Source: Corallochytrium limacisporum (taxonomy: Eukaryota > Opisthokonta). Taken from it: a stretch of 46,277 bases of DNA. Shown piece after piece: positions 40,000 to 46,277 of this stretch. The stretch is taken from NCBI GenBank assembly GCA_002811645.1, contig PDIP01000088.1, positions 99,005 to 145,281 of the forward strand, read 5' to 3'. Under the pieces are notes generated by a model. That model ran no database searches and was not told the DNA's origin. It worked only from the letters and a program-made list of their open reading frames with translations. Position 1 is the first letter of the stretch; each line of letters opens with the position of its first letter. The position numbers were made by a program, and so were the translations under genes.

Positions 40000-40436
40000 C
40001 AAAACCCATGAAATACGTCGCAGTGAAAGGGCGTTTGGTGTAGTCTATTGTCGCAGACGGCTTCTGACCTCCCTTACGTTGGCGCGTCTAGTAACTTGCT
40101 TGTATGATCTGGTATGTAGTGGCACGCCTTTGCTGAATTTGGTGGCCAAACTTTGAATTGAAATCGAGAAACCATTAAATGCTATACTGTTTTCAGGTGA
40201 GGCATCTTCATATACCAATGACTCGCCGGACAAATTTACTATAACAGGACGAATGATGTAAAGCTCGCACACGCACCCGCGTTGGCCCCCCCCTAGGCCC
40301 TGTGTCCACCCTCTTGCAAAGAGAAATTCGACCCACTCACCCCTTCCCGATTCCCCGCTCCACTCCCCTCCTCCCCGAGCGGGTCGAGAGGCTGGGACAG
40401 GGGGACGGGCATGGAAATGCCTGCACGTTGTGCCCT
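40000..40436. other. Short intergenic region between two minus-strand genes
   Basis: It holds the 5' flank of the methyltransferase and the 3' UTR of the acyltransferase. A C-run lies near 40,287 and a C/G-rich block at 40,340-40,400. No further gene is seen. Confidence 0.5.
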
Positions 40437-42053
40437 TCATGATCGTGCCATTCTCAAACTGTGATTGAGTAGAGCGGGTAGGATGTCTCCGTAAAGATCA
40501 TTGCATTCGGTGAGTAGCGCAGTGATTTCTTCCAGGTCGAGCTCACCATTTTGATCCAAATCATAGACCTTGAAGATGCAGTCTATTTCGTCCCGCGTAA
40601 CCTGGATTTGTTCTTGTGGTCGCGCAAGCCGGAAGGCTTGCTCCAATTCTTTACGGTCAAGCTGGTGATCCCCGGATACATCGTACAAGCGCAAAAGAAA
40701 TTTAGCCTGCTCGTGGGGATCATCGGCTCGACTCTTAATTTGGTCTTGCATAGCTTTCAGGCCTAATATGAACTCACGGAACTCAACAGTGCCATCATGA
40801 TTTGCATCAATAAGATCGAAGAGCGTTGTCGCCACACCTTGAGGTAAGTCGATCATCTTGGCAAACTCAGGAGCCGTAATCGTTCCCGAGTGGTTCTGAT
40901 CCGCCTGGGTAAACTGTTTGAAGAGCTTGTACAAGGCATGACGAATGTCTGAACATTCAGCCACATCCTGCGCCATCACACCCACATCTTTGAGACCAGC
41001 CCGGATGGCCATGCCAAGAAGCCGAGCTTCGTCTATCCAGTGATCTGTGACTGTCACATGCCTCTCTTGCAGTGCTTCGGCCATCGCAACCCGGACCTTA
41101 GAAGCATACAGATTAGCGTTGATCTTTTCTTCCCTGCTTGGCCGGTATAGAGGCAGAAACTCGATGGTTGCAGAGTTGTACAGCTGGAAATAGTGTCTGA
41201 AGATAATGGGAAATAGTCCATCACCCTGGGTGCACCAAGCAGGATCAAAGTTGCGACTAGGGTACTGGACAACGATGGGCTGTACTGGTGCACCTGACCG
41301 GAAAGAGCCGGCCTTGAAGTTGATCAGTGTGTTGCCACTCTTAGTGGTGCCCTCCGGAAAGATTAGCAATGGAAAGTCTTCTCCAGCTTTTCCACGAGCA
41401 CGAGAATCAATGGCAGCCTGTACCTTATGCCGCGATGCTGGATCAAACCGATTGACAGGGATACCCCGTGTGATGCGCATGTACTCCCCAGCAATGGGCA
41501 ATCCCAAATTTGATGCCTCTGCCACAAAGCACACGGGCACTCGTGTGGCAATCAAGAACGGGTCAAGGAAGGAAATATGGTTACACACTAAAAGCGATGC
41601 ATCGGGATGCAGTCTGCCGGTGACTGTGATGTGGTGGTAGCCTAGGCAGAACAACAGCACCCGGGCAAAGAATGGGGCAGCCACCTCAAGTAATTTTCGA
41701 CGCCATGGTGCCAATATAGGCGGATTGACTGTCCTTAGCCCATCTTCTAGAGTACGGTTGAGACCAATGTTGACCGGAATCAGCACCAAAAGGTACAATG
41801 CGATAACTGTAATAAGAGTTGCTCCCATCCGCAAAAGTGCTAGAGGAGACAGTACTATAGCCTTGGTCAGCTCATACGGATGATGCCAAGGTAAACCAGT
41901 CTGTACGAACGGTTGAATCTTAGGACCTACTTGGTCAGGCCAAACTGCAGATGAGCGCAACAGAGGCTTAGCCGATGGCACTGATCCCGAAATGGCGGAA
42001 CGCTTGAGTCGTTCCTCTCGAAGCGACTGGGACCTTCGGAGCAAAGCGGCCAT
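40437..42053 (-). CDS. Lysophospholipid acyltransferase of the LPCAT1/2 type with EF hands
   Basis: The 538-residue membrane acyltransferase remodels phosphatidylcholine or related lipids by acylating lysophospholipids. A hydrophobic segment at about 60-85 anchors the N-terminus in the membrane. A PlsC domain follows, with the catalytic HxxxxD in NHISFLDP (His159, Asp164), a GIPVNRF segment near 204, and FPEGTTKSG (about 229-238) for substrate binding. The C-terminal half holds four EF-hand loops: DQNHSGTITAPEF (about 383), DANHDGTVEFREF (about 415), DVSGDHQLDRKEL (about 457) and DLDQNGELDLEEI (about 497), so calcium control is likely. The length matches human LPCAT1/2 (534-544). There is no C-terminal dilysine signal, which some animal members have. 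The ATG at 42051-42053 is the first in frame. It is divergent from RPB7. Confidence 0.93.
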   Translation of the reverse strand: MAALLRRSQSLREERLKRSAISGSVPSAKPLLRSSAVWPDQVGPKIQPFVQTGLPWHHPYELTKAIVLSPLALLRMGATLITVIALYLLVLIPVNIGLNRTLEDGLRTVNPPILAPWRRKLLEVAAPFFARVLLFCLGYHHITVTGRLHPDASLLVCNHISFLDPFLIATRVPVCFVAEASNLGLPIAGEYMRITRGIPVNRFDPASRHKVQAAIDSRARGKAGEDFPLLIFPEGTTKSGNTLINFKAGSFRSGAPVQPIVVQYPSRNFDPAWCTQGDGLFPIIFRHYFQLYNSATIEFLPLYRPSREEKINANLYASKVRVAMAEALQERHVTVTDHWIDEARLLGMAIRAGLKDVGVMAQDVAECSDIRHALYKLFKQFTQADQNHSGTITAPEFAKMIDLPQGVATTLFDLIDANHDGTVEFREFILGLKAMQDQIKSRADDPHEQAKFLLRLYDVSGDHQLDRKELEQAFRLARPQEQIQVTRDEIDCIFKVYDLDQNGELDLEEITALLTECNDLYGDILPALLNHSLRMARS

Positions 42054-42976
42054 CGTGATCTTTATCTTCGATGTCTCTAGCGGATAGAATCCAAAAAGCT
42101 AAATCCTCCGAGTCGGTGCACTGACAGCCCAATTAGTAGCACAGCATGCATCATTTGGGACAGGAACTTAAGAATCTTAAAACGCAGGGCATCTACGCAT
42201 TCTCCAGACCTTCGTGGTGTTGACTGATTCGTCCCTCTGGAAGATGTAGCAGCAGTGGGAAGGATCCTACTCCCACCCGACACGGGTGTTTGTGGTAAAG
42301 CTCTGGTATGGATGAATAATGATTACTTGTCTCCTATGGAAATAGGGAACCAAGATGATCACCCGCCTTAGTGGGAGACCATTGGGGATGAGTTACATTT
42401 TGCACTTCGATACCTCAAATCCATCCCTGTGTAACCGGGCAATCCCGCTTAGGAGGTATAGCCCTTCAGAGCGCGAATCGAGCTAGCTAGCGTACGTGCC
42501 ATACTATGAGGCGGTCAGGAATTTTTTGTGGCCAGAATACAGAAACAGATTCTGTGTAGATTCGTCGTTTAACACAGCCCCGACGGAAAGGGGGGGGGCT
42601 GGGTGGGGTGGGGTATCCAGTTCTGTCTCTGCCTGGGGGTGGCACCGAAGTGCGCGTCCAGTAGACGGGGCCTTGGGGGGGGTGGCGGCGCGGAATTGTT
42701 AACCCCTCACCTAAAGCACCCTGGGCTGCCGGCCACTTGATAGAGTGCCGCTGGGCGACTGGGCCGCGTGGTGGAGGGTGGGGTTTGTTTTCTATTTGCC
42801 ATCATTTGATCCTCGAGCTATTTCTGGCCTTCTCATCAAGACAGAGTATAAAGGTTTAGCTCCAAACCATCTGTGAACATCTTGAGAAGGGATGAAGGTT
42901 CGATTTCGGCACCCATGGGCGGGAGAAAATTTTAGACGCAAGAGAGCATAGTTAGTTCGAGGAGCCTGCAAGGACA
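42054..42976. promoter_or_regulatory. Divergent region between the acyltransferase and RPB7
   Basis: 923 bp separate two outward-facing genes. G-runs occur at about 42,589-42,598, 42,600-42,615 and 42,674-42,690. A short match to 5S box C at 42,370-42,380 is probably chance. No gene is recognised. Promoters for both genes are expected here, one near each end. Confidence 0.5.
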
Positions 42977-43507
42977 ATGTTTTACTTTATTGAACTGGAT
43001 CACGATGTGCTACTGCACTCCCAGTTCTTTGACAAAGATATCAAACAACACGTAAAGAATATTTTACTTCAAGAGGTAGAGAACCAAAAGCTTCCTCGAT
43101 ATGGGTGGTGCGTCATGGTCACCAACATTAAGTCGATCGACAAGGGCCGGATACAAGAGGGAACTGGTATGGTTACCTTCAAGGTATCGTATCAGGCTGT
43201 CATTTACAGACCCATTGAAGATGAAGTCATTGATGCTACTGTAGGACTTGTGAATCAACACGGTGTGTGGATCGATGTGGGACCAATCAGGTGCATTGTC
43301 AGTAAGTTGCACCTGCCTCCTGAGTTTGTATATGATCCCCACGGATCCGCTGGCCAACCGTGCTACAAAAGCGAAAAGAGTGAAGGGGGAATGGAAGTTA
43401 TTACCACCGGTACAGATGTCCGTGTTCGCATGTTTGGAACGCGAGTAACTGACTTCTCCGCTGTGTGCACCATGAAGGAAGAGTATCTGGGTATCTATAA
43501 AACGTAA
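42977..43507 (+). CDS. RPB7: DNA-directed RNA polymerase II subunit RPB7
   Basis: The 176-residue product matches RPB7/POLR2G (172 in human) from end to end. It begins MFYFIELDHDVLLHSQFF, the family N-terminus that docks on the polymerase clamp. It continues through the ribonucleoprotein-like domain (YGWCVMVTNIKSIDKGRIQ, about 41-60) and the S1/OB domain starting at VIDATVGLVNQHGVWIDVGP (about 86-106). The conserved CYKSE and VRMFGTRV segments follow, and it ends EEYLGIYKT. With RPB4 it forms the stalk that binds nascent RNA and initiation factors. The product is fairly divergent but has no break. Its length and RPB7-type start argue against the paralogues RPC25 and RPA43. The essential gene lies about 3 kb from the chromosome end. 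The ATG at 42977 is clear. Confidence 0.93.
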   Translation: MFYFIELDHDVLLHSQFFDKDIKQHVKNILLQEVENQKLPRYGWCVMVTNIKSIDKGRIQEGTGMVTFKVSYQAVIYRPIEDEVIDATVGLVNQHGVWIDVGPIRCIVSKLHLPPEFVYDPHGSAGQPCYKSEKSEGGMEVITTGTDVRVRMFGTRVTDFSAVCTMKEEYLGIYKT

Positions 43508-44606
43508 GTCATAGTCTTCCGATGGCTATAGAATGAAATACATACAGTAATTACAAATAGGAACAACTACCAGTGGGATCAACTATGTTCTCGCGTCCGT
43601 CACTTCGGTTTTTCTGTTTCTTGTTCATGTATCCAGCATGACGACAATCATCAAACACGGTCTCTTGGCGGGACCCGTATATCCTGTTTTGGACCACAGA
43701 CCTCAACAGACCGTATTGACGTGTCTTCATCCTTTGGAACTCAAGCAGGTCCCGTCTCAGGTTCACAATCGGTCGCGGCGCGCCGAGCATAATCAGTGGA
43801 TGTTGAACATATGCAAGGGACCAGCGGCTAACAATTGAAGTCCCGTTCCAGGCCTAAATGGAGGCTCCCCGAGTGGTCGCGTCCCCGACTGCTGGCGACC
43901 GACAAAAGATTACACTTTTGGACGGCCCGTGCCCATTGGCACTCTTTAGACCTTACCCACGAAGCACCCGTGTTTGTCTTTTTTGGTTTCAGTCAATGTA
44001 TGAGTCAATGAATGGTTGGTATACTAATGACTGCCCCAGGAAGGAAAGCCTGGCATTGGGAACGGAAAATTTTTATTCGGTAAGGACAACTTGCTGGGGA
44101 TAAGGAGAGAGAAAAATTTGTTGGGGATAACGAGGGAGAAAAATTCGTTGGGCTTGAAAGGATAAGAAAGTGTGGTTCCAAGGGCTTATGAGTGCGCGCT
44201 CCCCTACTGAATCTACGTCATGATAAGTGTGGCAGTTTACTGGCACGGTCGTCTTCGTAGACTTAGGAATCCTTCCGTATTTGGGAAAAAACAGTCATAC
44301 ATCCTAGCATTTGGGCCAGGAATGAGATTCTTTTCGGGGTATACGCAGAAGGGGGTTGGTTGGTCGTGCGTGGTGGGCAAAGCTAAGCACTGGCATGCAA
44401 TGGAATTCATGGCATTCAGGGCTCGTAAGGTAGAAAGAGCGCGGTGATCAAGCTGAGACTAAGAAATGATTTGTGGCCAGCCATAGTTGATCGTATTAAG
44501 TTCTGCGCATTTGTACAACTGTGTGGTCATTACAGAATCACACAGAATAACCTGAGATATTTCAAGGGAAGTAGTGTCGCCTATTGTATCGTTGAGAGCG
44601 ACCGCC
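43508..44606. other. Intergenic region, no confident gene
   Basis: A minus-strand frame at 43551-43790 (79 residues) and a plus-strand frame at 43638-43838 overlap each other and match no family. A 27-bp tandem repeat lies at 44092-44152. The remaining DNA is unique sequence. The last 150 bases should include the start region of the His-rich gene. Confidence 0.5.
44092..44152. repeat. 27-bp tandem repeat, 2.3 copies
   Basis: Two units (44092-44118 and 44119-44145), each starting TGYTGGGGATAA and ending GAGAAAAATT, differ at three positions. A third partial unit, CGTTGGG, follows. It looks like a minor minisatellite near the chromosome end. Confidence 0.8.
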
Positions 44607-45668
44607 ATGAACCACCACAATCACCACCACAGCCATGCGACTGGCATGCACAGCCACCACGCCCATGCCCATGCAACCGCCATGCACCATCACCATGGGA
44701 GTACCCTTCACCATCGTCGTAATGGCTACTATTCTCAGCAAACTGACGTCCGTTTGTGCGTGCAAATTTTGAACACTATGCTTATCGGGAACATACCACC
44801 TGCAAATTACGACAATGCAAAAGTAACACAAACCATATTAGAGAGTCGGCCCACCTCGGCGAAAATCACTCCGCTTTGGAACCTTGAAGGAACCTTTGCT
44901 AAAGTGTTTCCGAAGGACATGTTGGATAGCCTGGTTTCCCCGTTGTTCTATTCATACATGATTGACGGCTTGAATGTCCATCTGAGTGCGTTTTACCAAT
45001 ATCATGATCAGATCAGAATCTATAAGACAGGGCGACTCCTTCCTTTGATTCTAAGCTGTGGCCTCTTTTTGCCTTGTGTTTATGGTGTGGGCGTTAAAAT
45101 GGACAACACAGTGCTGGTAATGCGAAGCGCTATCTTTGCCTATTTGAACGCTATCAATAATTTCTTAGCCCCTGTGGGTGTCAAGGTCACGTTGACGTTT
45201 GTTGAAGTTCCTGAATCTGAAGTGGACAAGTTAGACAGTGTTCGCAAACTGATGAAGAACGGTGAGAAGAATATCACTCACCACCTAGTCCTCGAACTCG
45301 TCCAACCAACTAGTGACCCCGTAAGTGTTCACACGTTCTCCGATCAAGCTATAATGCAGATGCAGATCACAGAAATGGAGCGGCTGATGGTATACGACAT
45401 GCGGATGAATCCAGCACAGCTGCTCGTATTGCAACAGACGATGGCTTCTATGAGGAACCGAGCACTTGCAGTATCTCCAAACGCAGGGACTTCCGCGAAT
45501 GTAACAGTGCCTGGCACAAACACCGGACAGATGCAACCGCAACCGAGTAGCCTTCCTTCATACACAGCACAGGCACAGCCTCAACTGATTGACGTCCCAC
45601 CCCCATATATGGGACCAAATGCCTCGAATGCTGCGGACGCTACACCACCGGAAGCTAAAGGCAAATGA
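44607..45668 (+). CDS. Subtelomeric orphan protein with His-rich N-terminus and C-terminal PPPY motif
   Basis: I recognise no family. The ATG at 44607 gives 353 residues; an in-frame GTG 33 bases upstream is less likely. Residues 1-40 are a His/Ala/Met-rich segment with about 16 histidines, which could bind metal. A globular-looking core (about 45-260) mixes hydrophobic and charged stretches such as LLPLILSCGLFLPCVYGVGVKM, too polar overall for a clear membrane protein. A helical, Met/Gln-rich part (about 250-290) includes MQMQITEMERLMVYDMRMN. The tail (about 295-353) is Pro/Gln/Thr-rich and disordered, with PSYTAQ and PPPYMG; PPxY is the usual ligand of WW domains. No break is seen and codon use resembles its neighbours. 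It lies about 600 bp from the telomeric repeat, so it may belong to a lineage-specific subtelomeric family. Confidence 0.75.
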   Translation: MNHHNHHHSHATGMHSHHAHAHATAMHHHHGSTLHHRRNGYYSQQTDVRLCVQILNTMLIGNIPPANYDNAKVTQTILESRPTSAKITPLWNLEGTFAKVFPKDMLDSLVSPLFYSYMIDGLNVHLSAFYQYHDQIRIYKTGRLLPLILSCGLFLPCVYGVGVKMDNTVLVMRSAIFAYLNAINNFLAPVGVKVTLTFVEVPESEVDKLDSVRKLMKNGEKNITHHLVLELVQPTSDPVSVHTFSDQAIMQMQITEMERLMVYDMRMNPAQLLVLQQTMASMRNRALAVSPNAGTSANVTVPGTNTGQMQPQPSSLPSYTAQAQPQLIDVPPPYMGPNASNAADATPPEAKGK

Positions 45669-46264
45669 AATGCCAACGCACGCAACATAATATATTCGTT
45701 TGTTTAAGCATGTGAAATTTAGGTTGGAATTGAACTCAGGCAGTCAGGGTCGGGCATCATCGGTGACGAGTGAAGGTGGGGTGGCCGCATCCGGGCCATC
45801 GTCTCAGCACCAGAGACCCCCCCCCCGGGGGGGGCGGCGGTTCAAAATGGTTCAGCTTAGTAGTGGTGAGATCCCTAAGCCGTGGTCTCCTTGGTAAAGC
45901 GACAGGATTGGGGAGAATTGACTCGCCATTGTTATAAATTAGGCCAGCGTTCAGCCGTGGTGGGGGGCTCCACTTGCATTTCTATTGCCAGTATTACCAC
46001 AAAAATCGTGCGTTCCCCTAGTTGTCCAACAAATTTACATATAGTTCAGGGAAACAAAGTGTCGTTTATCAGATCGTAAGGGAAGAAATACCGTCCTGTG
46101 CAACTGTCAAGGGTTTCCGCCCGGCCTTATGTAATACAGGCTTGCATATACACAGGTTGACGTTAGCCTCATGGACAGCCTTCCACATCCTTCTGCCCCA
46201 CACTGGGCACGTCTATCACTGCTTGCTGATTACCGTGTTCAGTTCGGTCTCCCTCTTGAAGTGT
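45669..46264. other. Subtelomeric spacer
   Basis: Non-coding as far as can be seen. It includes a C10-G8 palindromic run at 45817-45834 and otherwise unique sequence up to the terminal repeat. Confidence 0.6.
45817..45834. repeat. C10-G8 palindromic run
   Basis: Ten C bases directly followed by eight G bases, then GC-rich DNA. It is the same type of element as at 29829-29848. Confidence 0.9.
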
Positions 46265-46277
46265 GGGGTTAGGGTTA
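46265..46277 (+). repeat. Telomeric repeat TTAGGG at the contig end
   Basis: The last 13 bases read GGGGTTAGGGTTA, about two units of (TTAGGG)n. The G-rich strand runs 5' to 3' toward the end, as expected for a right chromosome end. The array is short, probably because assembly stopped inside the repeat. Confidence 0.8.

Noticed and set aside
42368-42382. Second 5S rRNA fragment (GTGGGAGACCA)
   Set aside because: Only 11 bases match box C and nothing around them aligns with the rest of 5S.
1-46277. Transposons or retroelements
   Set aside because: No reverse transcriptase, transposase or integrase motifs, long terminal repeats or target-site duplications could be found by eye.

Overview
This is a nuclear contig from a single-celled eukaryote with very few introns. 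The genes are long uninterrupted frames starting at ATG, separated by large intergenic regions full of homopolymers and microsatellites. The content is eukaryotic housekeeping: an RNA polymerase II subunit, mitochondrial enzymes, an ER elongase, a double PHD-finger chromatin protein, a 5S rRNA gene and a tRNA. The right edge ends in TTAGGG-type repeat, so the contig appears to reach a chromosome end. The DPF-type PHD protein, the LPCAT with EF hands, the animal-type telomere repeat, a CHASE hybrid histidine kinase and a relic of a motile-cilium assembly gene together suggest a unicellular relative of animals or fungi. A unicellular holozoan such as Corallochytrium is one candidate, but this is inference; I cannot place the species from the sequence alone.

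Layout. 1.4-2.0 kb (-): PRELI/Ups lipid-transfer protein. 4.3-5.3 kb (+): wrecked copy of DNAAF11 (LRRC6/TILB), a dynein-arm assembly factor. 5.4-9.0 kb (-): very long METTL17/Rsm22 mitoribosome assembly protein. 9-14.3 kb: no confident gene, a 289-N assembly gap and a perfect hairpin touching it. 14.3-18.1 kb (+): AT-hook and double-PHD chromatin protein. 18.4-19.8 kb (-): mitochondrial phenylalanyl-tRNA synthetase. 20.4-21.7 kb (+): rhodanese protein of the TrhO/TSTD2 type. 22.0-23.3 kb (-): beta-lactamase-fold serine hydrolase. 25.8-28.7 kb (-): CHASE hybrid histidine kinase. 28.7-36.4 kb: gene-poor. 36.4-36.8 kb: tRNA-Arg(ACG)-like gene (-) and 5S rRNA (+). 37.7-38.6 kb (+): ELO fatty-acid elongase. 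38.8-40.0 kb (-): seven-beta-strand methyltransferase. 40.4-42.1 kb (-): lysophospholipid acyltransferase with EF hands. 43.0-43.5 kb (+): RPB7. 44.6-45.7 kb (+): His-rich orphan protein, about 600 bp from the telomeric repeat.

How the genes work together. There is no operon. Two themes recur. Mitochondrial function: PRELI protein, METTL17/Rsm22 and mitochondrial PheRS. Lipid metabolism: PRELI protein, elongase and LPCAT. Mitochondrial PheRS and the TrhO-like protein share one divergent 601-bp intergenic region and both act on tRNA in their families. Three gene pairs converge closely (163-235 bp between stop codons).

The most notable observations are the DNAAF11 pseudogene, a roughly 106-residue insertion between conserved Fe-S cysteines of METTL17, a likely one-base frame break at the start of the methyltransferase, a degenerate tRNA-Arg beside 5S, recurrent C-run/G-run palindromes between genes, and the subtelomeric orphan. 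I did not find a clearly new multi-gene system.
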